Shown piece by piece: positions 17,565-29,307 of a stretch of 64,000 nucleotides of DNA; the stretch's first letter is position 1; every line of letters begins with the position of its first letter. A program made the translations under genes and the position numbers. The notes below the pieces were generated by a model. The model was not told the origin of the DNA and did not search any database. It was given only the letters and a program-made list of their open reading frames with translations. The stretch comes from Xanthomonas melonis. Lineage in GTDB: Bacteria > Pseudomonadota > Gammaproteobacteria > Xanthomonadales > Xanthomonadaceae. The DNA lies in the NCBI RefSeq assembly GCF_020783655.1, contig NZ_JAJGQH010000001.1:1-64000 (forward strand). Reading direction: 5' to 3'.

Positions 17565-19244
17565 ATGACGCAAGGGTCCACCGTGGCGACAGCCAGCGGC
17601 ACCGATGCCGGTCTGCTGTCCAAGGAGCGCATCGTTGCGCGTCCAGGGTTCAATCGTTGGTTGGTACCGCCGGCGGCGTTGGCGATCCATCTGTGCATCG
17701 GCATGGCGTATGGCTTCAGCGTGTTCTGGTTGCCGTTGTCCAAGGCGCTGGGCATTACCGAGTCGATCGCGTGCCCGGCCGACATGGGGCTGTTCGCCCG
17801 CATGGTGGCCACCACCTGCGACTGGAAGATCAGCGAACTGCAGTGGATGTACACGCTGTTCTTCGTGTTGCTGGGCTGTTCGGCGGCGATCTGGGGCGGC
17901 TGGCTGGAGCGCGCCGGCCCGCGCAAGGCGGGCGTGGTCTCGGCGCTGTGCTGGTGCGGCGGCCTGGTGATTTCGGCGGTGGGCATCCACTTCCACCAGA
18001 TCTGGATGCTGTGGCTGGGGTCGGGCGTGATCGGCGGTATCGGTCTGGGCCTGGGCTACATCTCGCCGGTCTCGACCCTGATCAAGTGGTTCCCGGACCG
18101 CCGCGGCATGGCGACCGGCATGGCGATCATGGGCTTCGGCGGCGGCGCGATGATCGGCAGCCCGCTGGCCGATGCGCTGATGCGCCATTTCGCCACCCCC
18201 ACCTCGGTGGGCGTGATGGAAACCTTCCTGGTCATGGCCGCGCTGTATTTCGTCTTCATGATGGCCGGTGCCTTCGGCTACCGCGTGCCGCCGAGCGGCT
18301 GGACCCCGGCCGGCTGGACCGCCCCGGTGGCCAGCACCAATACGATGATCACCTCCAACCACGTGCACGTGAAGAAGGTCTGGGGCATCCCGCAGTTCTG
18401 GCTGCTGTGGGGCGTGCTGTGCCTGAACGTGTCGGCGGGCATCGGCGTGATCGGCATGTCCTCGCCGATGCTGCAGGAAGTGTTCGGCGGCCGGCTGATC
18501 GGCGTGGATGCCGGCTTCGGCAGCCTGGATCCGACCCAGCTGGCCAGCATCGCCGCCATCGCGGCCGGGTTCACCGGCCTGCTGAGCCTGTTCAACATCG
18601 GCGGCCGCTTCTTCTGGGCCAGCATGTCCGACAAGCTCGGCCGCAAGAACACCTACACGGTGTTCTTCCTGCTCGGCATCTGCCTGTACGCGGCGGCGCC
18701 GTCTGCCGGTGGGGTGGGCGGCATCGCGCTGTTCGTGGGCATCTTCTGCATCATCCTGTCGATGTACGGCGGCGGCTTCGCCACCATTCCCGCGTATCTG
18801 GCCGACCTGTTCGGCACCCAGATGGTGGGTGCCATCCACGGCCGCCTGCTGACCGCCTGGGCCACCGCGGGCATCCTCGGCCCGGTGGTGGTGGGCTATA
18901 TGCGCGAGTACCAGCTGGCGCACGGCAGCCCGCCGTCACAGGTCTACAACACCACCATGTACATCCTGGCCGGGATGCTCGTACTCGGCCTGATCTGCAA
19001 CCTGCTGGTGCGCCCGGTGGCCGCGCGTCACTTCATGACGCCCGACGAACTGGCGCGCGAAAAGCAGCTGGCGCACGAAAAGGTCGACCGCAGCGGGCAT
19101 GCAGTGCTGCCGCCGGAGCAGATGGCGCGCATCGGTCATGGCGGCAACCCCGCGCTGGTGGCGTTCGCCTGGTTGGCGGTCGGTATCCCGATGCTGTTCG
19201 GCATCTGGGTGACGCTGCAGAAAGCCTTCGTGCTGTTCCATTGA
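17565..19244 (+). CDS. OFA-family (oxalate/formate antiporter type) MFS transporter
   Basis: 559 residues from the ATG at 17565, which has GGGGA seven bases upstream; an in-frame ATG six bases earlier is too close to it. Twelve or so membrane helices with MFS motifs (WFPDRRGMATGMAIMGFGGGAMIGSP, GRFFWASMSDKLGRKN). Longer than OxlT (~420) because of an insertion after TM1 (ITESIACPADMGLFARMVATTCDWKIS) and a C-terminal tail with a final hydrophobic helix. The OFA family exchanges small carboxylates such as oxalate and formate. The next gene, six bases downstream, is fdhD and then comes a formate-dehydrogenase-like enzyme, so a small-carboxylate substrate fits. Confidence 0.9.
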   Translation: MTQGSTVATASGTDAGLLSKERIVARPGFNRWLVPPAALAIHLCIGMAYGFSVFWLPLSKALGITESIACPADMGLFARMVATTCDWKISELQWMYTLFFVLLGCSAAIWGGWLERAGPRKAGVVSALCWCGGLVISAVGIHFHQIWMLWLGSGVIGGIGLGLGYISPVSTLIKWFPDRRGMATGMAIMGFGGGAMIGSPLADALMRHFATPTSVGVMETFLVMAALYFVFMMAGAFGYRVPPSGWTPAGWTAPVASTNTMITSNHVHVKKVWGIPQFWLLWGVLCLNVSAGIGVIGMSSPMLQEVFGGRLIGVDAGFGSLDPTQLASIAAIAAGFTGLLSLFNIGGRFFWASMSDKLGRKNTYTVFFLLGICLYAAAPSAGGVGGIALFVGIFCIILSMYGGGFATIPAYLADLFGTQMVGAIHGRLLTAWATAGILGPVVVGYMREYQLAHGSPPSQVYNTTMYILAGMLVLGLICNLLVRPVAARHFMTPDELAREKQLAHEKVDRSGHAVLPPEQMARIGHGGNPALVAFAWLAVGIPMLFGIWVTLQKAFVLFH

Positions 19245-19250
19245 GGTGAG

Positions 19251-20092
19251 ATGACCACTCCGTCTTCCCGCTCCGTGCGCCCCGGCAGTGTGGTGCGCAC
19301 GGTCCGTCGCCATCGCGGCGGCCGCAGCGCCACGGTGCAGGACATGGTGGCGGCCGAAATGCCGGTCGCCTTCGTCTACAACAGCGTGCCGTTCGCGGTG
19401 ATGATGGCCACGCCGGAGGACCTGGAGGACTTCGCACTCGGGTTCTCGCTGAGCGAAGGCATCGTCGATCACCCGCAGGACCTGCGTGTGATCGCGGTGG
19501 AGACGTTTCTGGAAGGCGCCTCGTTGCAGATCGAGATCCCGCCCGAGCGGGCAGCTGCGCTGGACCGGCGGCGGCGCAACCTGGATGGCCGCAGCGGTTG
19601 CGGGGTGTGCGGCAATGAATCGATCGAGGCGGTGCTGCGTGTGCCGCCAGTGCTGCAGTCGTCGCTGCAGATCGACCTGGACGCCCTGGCGCATGCACTG
19701 GACGCGCTGCACGCACGGCAGCCCATCGCCGCACAGACCGGCGCGGTGCATGCCGCCGCGTGGGCGGATGCACAGGGCGAGGTGCAACTGGTGCGCGAAG
19801 ACGTGGGCCGGCATAACGCCCTGGACAAGTTGATCGGTGCATTGGCGCGCGCAGGCATCGATGCATCGCACGGATTCGCGGTGGTCACCAGCCGCGCCAG
19901 CTTTGAGATGGCCATGAAAGCCGCGCAGGCCCGGATACCGCTGCTCGCAGCGATTTCCGCGCCCACCGCGCTGGCGATCAGCCTGGCCGACAGTGCGGGC
20001 CTGACCCTGATCGGGTTTGCCCGCGATCACGATTGTGTCGTTTACAGCCATCCGCAACGCCTGAACCTGGGCGTTGCGGTGGGAGAGCCCGC

Positions 20093-20096
<4 letters not shown>
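19251..20096 (+). CDS. fdhD: FdhD, sulfurtransferase needed for formate dehydrogenase activity
   Basis: 281 residues. Contains the CGVCG motif with C117 and C120, the cysteines that in E. coli FdhD carry sulfur from IscS to the molybdenum bis-MGD cofactor of formate dehydrogenases. Other family landmarks are EDLEDFALGFSLSEGI and VREDVGRHNALDKLIG. The start has GAGGTGAG just upstream, six bases after the transporter stop. Its stop overlaps the next start (ATGA), showing tight coupling to the molybdoenzyme that it presumably activates. Confidence 0.96.
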
Positions 20097-22430
<2,334 letters not shown>

Positions 22431-22441
<11 letters not shown>

Positions 22442-22709
22442 CCCACAGCTCACCGCACAGCTGTTGCAGGTGTTGGTCGACGCGCCCGAGGGGGTGTCGT
22501 TGCCGAAGCTGTGCAAGCAGCTGGGCGTGCGCATGAGCGTGTTGCTGCGCACGCTCGCGTGGCTGGGCACGGCAAGCCTGGACGGCCGGCCGGGGCCGGA
22601 CTGGGTGCGCGTGGAAGAGCGTGGCGAGCGGCAATTCGCGGTGATCACTGCTGCTGGTCTGGTTGAACACGTGCAGGGTGCAACGGCGCAAGCGCCGCAG
22701 GGCGGTTGA
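22431..22709 (+). CDS. Small winged-helix-like protein at the end of the formate-type operon
   Basis: 92 residues from a TTG at 22431 that overlaps the end of the molybdoenzyme gene by 11 bases; a GTG at 22386 in the same frame would overlap more. The sequence (LLQVLVDAPEGVSLPKLCKQLGVRMSVLLRTLAWLG, then RGERQFAVITAAGLVEHV) predicts a helix-turn-helix followed by a beta wing. It has no extra domain. It could be a regulator or an assembly partner of the molybdoenzyme. Family not recognised. Confidence 0.65.
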
Positions 22710-22819
22710 GCGATCTTCCCGCTTTGATGAAGAGCTGGCGGTGGTTTGGATTCGGTTGGTACCGCATCCAGGAACGACGAGGGGCACGGGTCGAGCCAAA
22801 GGCGTCGTTGTGCGCACGC

Positions 22820-22918
22820 GGTGCCCTCACCGCTTGCGGGACACGCCGTAAACCCATCCCTGGGGGGCTCGATGGCGGCCTCCATGCCGCCAACGGTCCC
22901 GCAATCGGCGAGGTCACC
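22820..22918 (+). repeat. ~99-bp fold-back repeat element, copy 1
   Basis: Outer inverted arms at 22820-22841 and 22897-22918 match at 19 of 22 positions. Inside is a smaller hairpin (GGCGGC at 22874-22879, GCCGCC at 22886-22891) and a single-stranded part, ACACGCCGTAAACCCATCCC. The reverse complement of copy 2 has the matching internal part in the same order. Confidence 0.7.
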
Positions 22919-23036
22919 GCACCAGAACGTTGGTCGGCGTTTTTATGCGAGCTGCTCGTGATACGCAGGCGGCGCAGCGCGGAGCAGCAAGCGGAGGTCG
23001 CCTATCGCTTGCACTGGCACACCGACCATTTCGACT

Positions 23037-23143
23037 GGTCCTTGCCCGCTCGCCGTCGCGGGACCTTACGCGGCATGGATGCCGCGTAAGAGCTACAGGG
23101 ATGTACTTGCGGCGTGTCCCGCGACGGTGGGCGGGCAAGGACC
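23037..23143 (-). repeat. ~107-bp fold-back repeat element, copy 2 (inverted)
   Basis: Outer inverted arms at 23037-23063 and 23117-23143 match at 25 of 27 positions. The inner hairpin is a perfect 12-bp stem, CTTACGCGGCAT with its complement (23065-23090, GG loop). The rest, read on the minus strand, contains CACGCCGCAAGTACATCCCTG, similar to the same part of copy 1. Two hairpins plus a conserved single-stranded part suggest a small non-autonomous mobile or structured element. Confidence 0.7.
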
Positions 23144-23374
23144 CTTCAGCAAACGACAGCGCTTTAGCGGGACACAGTCGCAGCGATGCCATAAAGCAGG
23201 CGCTCTGCAACCGAAGCACTTTGAGGAACAGCTAGCGATACCTCGCCGGCCGCCTTGGGCGGGCAAGGAAGGCCTGCCCATAGCACCGTCGGTCCCGCCT
23301 GTAACTTTTTACCAGCCGGTCCGCTCGCGCAAAGCGCAGTCGCGATCTGCCAGAATCGGCCGTCTCGTTCCCGG

Positions 23375-24667
23375 ATGCCGCCCCCGATGACTGCCGCCGC
23401 GCCGCTTGTCACACCCTCTAATTCGCCTGCGCGCGTGCTGTTTGCCAGCCTGATCGGCACCACCATCGAGTTCTTCGATTTCTATATCTACGCCACTGCC
23501 GCGGTGCTGGTGTTCCCGACGCTGTTCTTTCCGGCGGGCGACGGCAGCGCGGCGATGCTGCAGTCGCTGGCCACCTTCGCGGTGGCCTTCATCGCGCGTC
23601 CGGTGGGCTCGGCGGTGTTCGGGCATTTCGGTGACCGCATCGGCCGCAAGGCCACCCTGGTGGCGGCGCTGTTGACGATGGGCCTGTCCACGGTGGCGAT
23701 CGGCCTGCTGCCGGGCTATGCGCAGATCGGGGTACTGGCGCCGGCGTTGCTGGCGGTATGCCGCTTCGGCCAGGGCCTGGGCCTGGGCGGCGAGTGGGGC
23801 GGAGCGGTGTTGCTGGCCACCGAGAACGCACCGCCCGGCAAGCGCGTGTGGTACGGCATGTTTCCGCAGCTCGGTGCGCCGCTGGGTTTCTTGTTGTCCA
23901 CCGGCACCTTTCTGGGCATGGGGGCGTTGTTGGACGATGCCGATTTCATGGCCTGGGGCTGGCGGGTTCCGTTTCTGGCCAGCGCCCTGTTGGTGATCGT
24001 CGGCCTGTGGGTCCGCCTGAGCATCACCGAGACACCGGATTTCCAGAAGACCCTGGATCGCGACACGCGCGTGCGCCTGCCGTTGGGCACGGTGATCTCG
24101 CAGCATTGGCCCGCCCTGATCGTCGGCACCCTGGGCGCGTTCGCCACTTTCGTGCTGTTCTATCTGATGACTGTGTTCGCGCTGGGCTACGGCACCAAGA
24201 GCCTGGGCTACGACAAGGAGCAGTTCCTGCTGCTGCAGATGGCTGGCATCGTGTTCTTCGCGCTGGGCATCCCGTTGTCGGCGAAGTTCGGTGACCGGCA
24301 CGGCGCGCCACTGGCGATGATGCTGGCCAGCATCGCCATCGTCGCATTCGGGTTGGCGTTTGCACCGCTGTTCCAGGCCGATCACCCGCTGCAGGTGCTG
24401 GCCTTTCTGTCGCTGGGATTCTTCTTCATGGGCCTGACCTACGGGCCGTGCGGAACGCTGCTGGCGCAGTTGTATCCCACCGAGGTGCGTTACACCGGTG
24501 CTTCGCTGTCGTTCAATCTGGCCAGCATCCTGGGCGCGGCGCCGGCGCCGTATGTCGCCACCCAGCTGGCAGCGCGCTACGGAGTGCAGGCGGTGGGGTA
24601 TTACCTTGGCGGTGCGGCGGTGCTGAGCCTGTTCGCGCTGATGGTGGCGCGCAGCTCGCGTCGTTGA
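23375..24667 (+). CDS. MHS-family metabolite:H+ symporter (MFS)
   Basis: 430 residues from the ATG at 23375; a second ATG at 23387 (MTAAAPLVTP) is an equally good start and neither has a strong ribosome site. Twelve helices. The signature GTTIEFFDFYIYATAAVLVFPTLFF in TM1, FGDRIGRKATL in loop 2-3 and RFGQGLGLGGEWGGAVLLATEN in TM4-5 are typical of the metabolite:H+ symporter family (ShiA, KgtP, ProP relatives). It would import an organic acid or other metabolite with protons. The substrate cannot be told. It follows the repeat region and is likely a single-gene unit. Confidence 0.92.
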   Translation: MPPPMTAAAPLVTPSNSPARVLFASLIGTTIEFFDFYIYATAAVLVFPTLFFPAGDGSAAMLQSLATFAVAFIARPVGSAVFGHFGDRIGRKATLVAALLTMGLSTVAIGLLPGYAQIGVLAPALLAVCRFGQGLGLGGEWGGAVLLATENAPPGKRVWYGMFPQLGAPLGFLLSTGTFLGMGALLDDADFMAWGWRVPFLASALLVIVGLWVRLSITETPDFQKTLDRDTRVRLPLGTVISQHWPALIVGTLGAFATFVLFYLMTVFALGYGTKSLGYDKEQFLLLQMAGIVFFALGIPLSAKFGDRHGAPLAMMLASIAIVAFGLAFAPLFQADHPLQVLAFLSLGFFFMGLTYGPCGTLLAQLYPTEVRYTGASLSFNLASILGAAPAPYVATQLAARYGVQAVGYYLGGAAVLSLFALMVARSSRR

Positions 24668-24835
24668 GAGGGTCTTGCGTGGACGCGTCTATGGATTCGC
24701 AGGAACGCACACGGGCGCGGCGGGCTTGTCGGAAGAGCTTCATCGCGCCCGGGAGCGCTCCTGCAAGGCGATCGCTGTGCCCAGCCGGAGCCGATCCGAG
24801 GTGCGCTTGAAAGCGCAGTGCCGTTGCGGCGGCGA

Positions 24836-26134
24836 TCAGCTCGCCAGACGGACCTGGTTGCGGCCGCCGGCCTTGGCCAGGTAGAGATATTTGTCGGCTT
24901 CGTTCAACAGGTGATGCAGCGACTGGTCGCCTTCGGTCGCGATGCAGACGCCGATGCTCACCGTCATGCTCAGCGTTTCATCGCCGATGCGCACGCGTAG
25001 CGCGCTGATGCGTTCGCGCAGGGTTTCGAAATAGCTGGCGGCGTTGGCCGCATCCAGCCCCGGCACCAGCAGGCAGAATTCCTCGCCGCCGAAGCGTGCC
25101 ACCAGGTCCTGCGGACGCGCATGCCCGGAGACCGAAGCGGCCACCGCACGCAGGGCCTGGTCGCCGGCTTCGTGGCCCCAGGTGTCATTGATGTGCTTGA
25201 AGTGATCGATATCCAGCATCGCCGCGGTGACGGTCTGTTCCTGCGACAGCAGCTTGGGGATCACCCGCTGGCTCTGTTCCAGGAAGTAGCGCCGGTTCGG
25301 CAGGCCGGTGAGGAAGTCGCGCGTGGCCAGGTCCTGCAGCGTGCCGATCAATTCCAGCTGGTCCACGTTCTGCGAAACGCGGCAGAAGAATTCCTCGCGC
25401 GAGAACGGCTTGCGCAGGAAGTCGTTGGCGCCGTTCTTCAGGAAGCGCGGGATCAGCGACGAATCGCTGTTGCCGGAGATGCCGATCACCGCCACCTTGT
25501 CGCGCGAGCGGATCGCACGCAGCCGGCGGGTGAATTCCACCCCTTCCATGCCGGGCATTTCCTGGTCGACGATGGTCAGGCGGATGCCCGGATCGCGCTC
25601 GATCGCCTCCAGGCCGGCCGCACCGTCGGCCGCCAGCACCACCCGGTAGCCGTACATCGACAGCAGCGCGGCGGCATAGGTGCGTGCGGACAACGAATCG
25701 TCCACCACCAGTGCGCCGATGCGGCGATTGCGTTCCAGGCGCTGCACCAGCCAGGCCAGGTACTCGATGCTGCCCGGTGCGTTCTTGAGCACGTAGTCGA
25801 TGATCTGCTGCTGCAGTACGCGCTGGCGCAGATCCTCGTCGTAGACGCCGCTGACCACCACGGTGGGCAGGTTGCGCGACAGGAAGAACTCCACCACCTT
25901 GTCGCGATCGCCGTCCACCAGCACCAGGCCGGTCAGGACCAGGAACCAGCCGTCTTCCTCGTCCAGGACACGCGCCGCTTCGGCCAGGGTCGAAACGACC
26001 GTGACCGGCAGTTCCACGCGTTGCTCGATGGCTTCGCGCAGCATGCTGGTGAACGTACGCGAGTTCTCCACAAGCAGCACGCGCTGCGGCAGGACTGCGC
26101 TTTCACTGTTGCGATTTAGGGTGCCTGGGGACAT
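24836..26134 (-). CDS. REC-REC-GGDEF diguanylate cyclase with degenerate first receiver
   Basis: 432 residues. Receiver 1 (~18-135) has lost its phosphoacceptor: the aspartate position is G69 (LVLTGLVLV) and the acidic pair is reduced to E23, though K117 is kept. Receiver 2 (~140-255) is intact with D145/D146, D190, S220 and K242. The GGDEF domain carries an active GGEEF at 349-353 and an inhibitory I-site RPQD at 340-343, exactly five residues before it. It should make cyclic di-GMP when receiver 2 is phosphorylated and be subject to product inhibition. The layout resembles PleD. It is alone, convergent with the MHS transporter; its kinase is unknown. Confidence 0.94.
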   Translation of the reverse strand: MSPGTLNRNSESAVLPQRVLLVENSRTFTSMLREAIEQRVELPVTVVSTLAEAARVLDEEDGWFLVLTGLVLVDGDRDKVVEFFLSRNLPTVVVSGVYDEDLRQRVLQQQIIDYVLKNAPGSIEYLAWLVQRLERNRRIGALVVDDSLSARTYAAALLSMYGYRVVLAADGAAGLEAIERDPGIRLTIVDQEMPGMEGVEFTRRLRAIRSRDKVAVIGISGNSDSSLIPRFLKNGANDFLRKPFSREEFFCRVSQNVDQLELIGTLQDLATRDFLTGLPNRRYFLEQSQRVIPKLLSQEQTVTAAMLDIDHFKHINDTWGHEAGDQALRAVAASVSGHARPQDLVARFGGEEFCLLVPGLDAANAASYFETLRERISALRVRIGDETLSMTVSIGVCIATEGDQSLHHLLNEADKYLYLAKAGGRNQVRLAS

Positions 26135-26232
26135 CGGTTGGCCGTGTGGATCGAACCGTCAGACCAGCTAACGGCTCGGCCCGCAAAAACTTGAGCGCCT
26201 TGTCGCAGCCTGCACGGTGCCGGCGGCGGTCG

Positions 26233-27543
26233 TCACCACAGTGCGTCGCGCAGCCGGTACCAGCTCATGGCCGCCACCAGCAACGGGGTGCGCAGCCGTT
26301 GTCCGCCGGGGAAGGGCCGGTGCGGGATGCGCGCGAACACGTCCAGCCGCCGGCTCTGGCCGGCGATGGCTTCGGCGATCACCTGGCCGGCCAGGCCGGT
26401 CGCGGCGACGCCGTGGCCGGAGAAGCCTTGTGCGAAATACAGGTTCGGTGCGAGCCGGCCCCAGTGCGGGGCGCGGTTGCGGGTGATGTCCACGTAGCCG
26501 CCCCAGACGGTGTCCAGCGACACCTCGCGCAGCTGCGGGAACACCGTGTGCATGCGCCGGGTCATCAGCGCATGCAGCCGCAGCGGCGGGCGCGCAGAGT
26601 AGCTGGCGCGCCCGCCGAACAGTAGCCGGTGGTCCGCGCTGAGGCGGTAATAGTCCAGCGCCCAGTTGGTATCGGCCACCGCCATGTCGTTGCCGATCAG
26701 TGCCCGTGCACGCGCCGCGCCCAGCGGCGGCGTCGCGCCGACATAGGTGCCCACCGGCATGATCCGCCGCTCCAGCTGCGGGGCGACGCCATGCAGCAGG
26801 GCATTGCCCGCGATCACTCCGAAGTCTGCGGTGACGTCGCCGTGGACGGTCTGCATGACGACCTGGGCGCCGTGCTTGAGCCGGGTCACCGCAGAATCTT
26901 CGAAGATGCGCACGCCGGCGGCCAGCGCGGCGCGCGCCAGGCCGAGCGCGTAGGCCAGCGGATGCAGGTGGCCGCTGGCGGGATCGAACATCGCGCCCAG
27001 GTACAGCGGGCTGTCCAGCACTTGCCGCAGACGCGCGCGGTCCCACCATTCCAGCGGGTAGTCGTAGCGCTCGGCCATGCGCACGATGCCGTGCTGCAGG
27101 GCGCGCATCTGGCGCGGCTTCAACGGCACATGGGCGTGCCCGTCGCGCCAATCGCAGGCGATGGCGTAGCGCTGGATGCGCTGGCGCAGCCACTGCATGC
27201 CCTCGCGCGAGAAGTCGAACAGCAGCCTCGCATCGGCATCGCCGACCAGCGTTTCCAATGTCTCCTGCTCGCAGCCATAGCCGACGATGGCTTGGCCGCC
27301 ATTGCGCCCGGACGCGCCCCAGCCGATGCGCCTTGCCTCCAGCACGACGACCCGGTAGCCGGCTTCGGCCAGGGCCAGGGCGGCGCTCAGGCCGGTGTAG
27401 CCGGCCCCGAGGATGCACACGTCGGCGTGCCGATCGCCCTGCAGGCGCGGCTGTGTGGGCAGGGCCGGCGTGCTGCGTGCGTACCAGCTGTCTGGATAGC
27501 CGCTACCTGGCGTGTCGCTGGACGCTGCGGCCGGGCTGTCCAT
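26233..27543 (-). CDS. puuB: Gamma-glutamylputrescine oxidase-like FAD oxidoreductase
   Basis: 436 residues from the ATG at 27543, whose A is shared with the last base of the puuA stop (TGATG). An N-terminal Rossmann FAD-binding motif is seen (ILGAGYTGLSAALALAEAG, ~45-63) followed by WGASGRNGGQAIVGYG and C-terminal GYVDITRNRAPHWG and FSGHGVAATGLAG. This fits the DadA/PuuB family. PuuB oxidises gamma-glutamylputrescine to the aldehyde with release of ammonia and hydrogen peroxide. Overlap with the glutamine-synthetase-like gene upstream supports the Puu assignment; other amine oxidases of this family are possible. Confidence 0.88.
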   Translation of the reverse strand: MDSPAAASSDTPGSGYPDSWYARSTPALPTQPRLQGDRHADVCILGAGYTGLSAALALAEAGYRVVVLEARRIGWGASGRNGGQAIVGYGCEQETLETLVGDADARLLFDFSREGMQWLRQRIQRYAIACDWRDGHAHVPLKPRQMRALQHGIVRMAERYDYPLEWWDRARLRQVLDSPLYLGAMFDPASGHLHPLAYALGLARAALAAGVRIFEDSAVTRLKHGAQVVMQTVHGDVTADFGVIAGNALLHGVAPQLERRIMPVGTYVGATPPLGAARARALIGNDMAVADTNWALDYYRLSADHRLLFGGRASYSARPPLRLHALMTRRMHTVFPQLREVSLDTVWGGYVDITRNRAPHWGRLAPNLYFAQGFSGHGVAATGLAGQVIAEAIAGQSRRLDVFARIPHRPFPGGQRLRTPLLVAAMSWYRLRDALW

Positions 27544-28922
27544 CACACGGTGCGCAGGTACCGGGCGTAATCCAGGTCCGGCACCAGCGCCTGGTAGTCG
27601 AGCAACTCGCGTTGCTTCTGCTGGCCGAACACATGCTGGAACTGCGTGCCGAACCGGGAGCCGATGAACGCGTTGGCCAGGAAGGCATCCACCGCGCCCT
27701 GCCAGGTGCGCGGCCGGAATACCGATTGCGCGTAGGCATTGCCGGTCACCGGGGCAGTGGGCTCGCCGGGGTGTTGCAGCCCATCCAGCATGGCTGCCAG
27801 CACCGCGGCGGCCACCAGGTAGGGATTGGCATCGGCGCCGGCGATGCGGTGCTCGATACGGGTGTTGCGCGCATCGCTATGCGGGATGCGCAGCGCCACG
27901 GTGCGGTTGTTGAAGCCCCAGCTGGCATCCAGTGGCACGAAGGCATTGCTGACGAAGCGGCGGTAGCTGTTGGCATGCGGGGCGAACAGCAGCAGGCAGG
28001 CATCCGCGTGCCGCTGCAGTCCGGCAAGGGCATGCCGCAGCGGAGCGGCGGGCGCCTGCGCGGGGCCGGCCAGCACGTTGTTGCCTTCGCCATCCAGCAG
28101 GCTTACATGCAGATGCAGGCCGCTGCCGGCCTGGCCGGAAACGGGCTTGGCCATGAAGCTGGCGAGCGTGCCTTGCTGCTGCGCAATGGCCTTGATGGTG
28201 CGCTTGAGCAGGATCGCCTCGTCGCAGGCAAGCAGCGCATCGGCGCGATGCTGCAGGTTGATCTCGAACTGGCCAGGCGCGTACTCGGCCACCGCGGTGT
28301 CGGCCGGAATGCCCTGCAGCCGGCAGGCGGCGGTGACCGCATCGGTGAAGCCACGCTGATCGTCCAGGTCCTGCAGCGCATACACCTGGGTGCTGGCGCT
28401 GCGGATGCCGGTGACCGGGTCGCGCGGCGTCTGCGGGCGGCCCTGCCCATCGGGCAGCGCATCGAACAGGTAGAACTCCAGCTCCACCGCAATCACCGGG
28501 GTCAAGCCGAGCGCGGCGAAGCCGGCCAACACCCGTTGCAGCACCGCGCGCGGCGCCACCTCGAACAGCTGGCCCTCCGGGGTGTGCATCGCCAGCAGCA
28601 GCTGCGCCATCGGCTGCGGGGCCCACGGCACCGGCCGCAGCGAACCGGCGATCGGCCGGCAGATGCGGTCGGCATCGCCGATTGCATACCCCAGCCCGGT
28701 TTCTTCCACGGTCGTACCGGTGATGTCGGTGGCGATCAGCGACATCGGCAGGCACACGCCATCGCGATACACCTTGCCCAGCGCGTCGGCGGTGATGCGC
28801 TTGCCGCGCAGCACACCGTTGGTATCGGGCAACACCAGATCCACCGATACGCATCCGGGAATGCGCGCCAGGGTCGCGGCATCGGCAGCGGGCAGGGATG
28901 CGACGGAGTTCTCGGAAGCCAT
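27543..28922 (-). CDS. puuA: Gamma-glutamylpolyamine synthetase (glutamine synthetase-like), copy 1
   Basis: 459 residues from the ATG at 28922 (MASENSVASL), with AGGTGG upstream; a longer frame is not needed. Glutamine-synthetase fold: N-terminal DTNGVLRGKRITAD, catalytic-domain VELEFYLFD, FEINLQHRADALLACDE, SGLHLHVSL, SYRRFVSNAFVP, RTVALRIPHSD and RIAGADANPYL. The length and lack of the adenylylation region match PuuA-type enzymes that join glutamate to putrescine using ATP, the first Puu step. It is directly coupled to puuB. Confidence 0.88.
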   Translation of the reverse strand: MASENSVASLPAADAATLARIPGCVSVDLVLPDTNGVLRGKRITADALGKVYRDGVCLPMSLIATDITGTTVEETGLGYAIGDADRICRPIAGSLRPVPWAPQPMAQLLLAMHTPEGQLFEVAPRAVLQRVLAGFAALGLTPVIAVELEFYLFDALPDGQGRPQTPRDPVTGIRSASTQVYALQDLDDQRGFTDAVTAACRLQGIPADTAVAEYAPGQFEINLQHRADALLACDEAILLKRTIKAIAQQQGTLASFMAKPVSGQAGSGLHLHVSLLDGEGNNVLAGPAQAPAAPLRHALAGLQRHADACLLLFAPHANSYRRFVSNAFVPLDASWGFNNRTVALRIPHSDARNTRIEHRIAGADANPYLVAAAVLAAMLDGLQHPGEPTAPVTGNAYAQSVFRPRTWQGAVDAFLANAFIGSRFGTQFQHVFGQQKQRELLDYQALVPDLDYARYLRTV

Positions 28923-29307
28923 GGGCACCACCTGCGAAGTCGCTGCCCAGCCTAGCAAAGCGGGTGTGAGCAGGGCGGGGGATGCATCGTGTTGCGGGCA
29001 ATGGTCGCAGGCGAGGACACTGGCACGCATCTGCCACACCGGACGGCCCGATCCTGGTCTTCGCTGGCCCGGATCTGCCGGCCATGCGAGGGCATTCGAT
29101 ATGGCGTGTCACACAGTCAGCGTTCTACCGTGCCATCTTGGCGCGTGTCATGCACCGGGAGGTCGGGGCGAGGCAGTCAGTGGCGTACCAGGCGGGCGCC
29201 GCGCTGCCGCTGACGACCGGTGCCTCTGTTCGACGTGCCTGATACGCTCAGGGGACGTCGATCAGGCCTGTCGCCATCATGCCGCCCAGCGCGGCCAGTG
29301 AGGTCGT
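28923..29307. other. Divergent promoter region of the two puuA-like genes
   Basis: 385 bases between puuA (-) and the second puuA-like gene (+). No gene, and no clear palindrome matching a PuuR operator. Promoters for both directions must lie here, but I cannot place them. Confidence 0.5.

Larger units (their letters stand above)
22710..23374. other. Intergenic region with two fold-back repeats
   Basis: 665 bases between the formate-type operon and the MHS transporter. No gene is supported. Two structurally similar repeats in opposite orientation occupy 22820-22918 and 23037-23143 (listed separately). The remainder, including 23150-23330, has no feature I can name. Confidence 0.6.
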
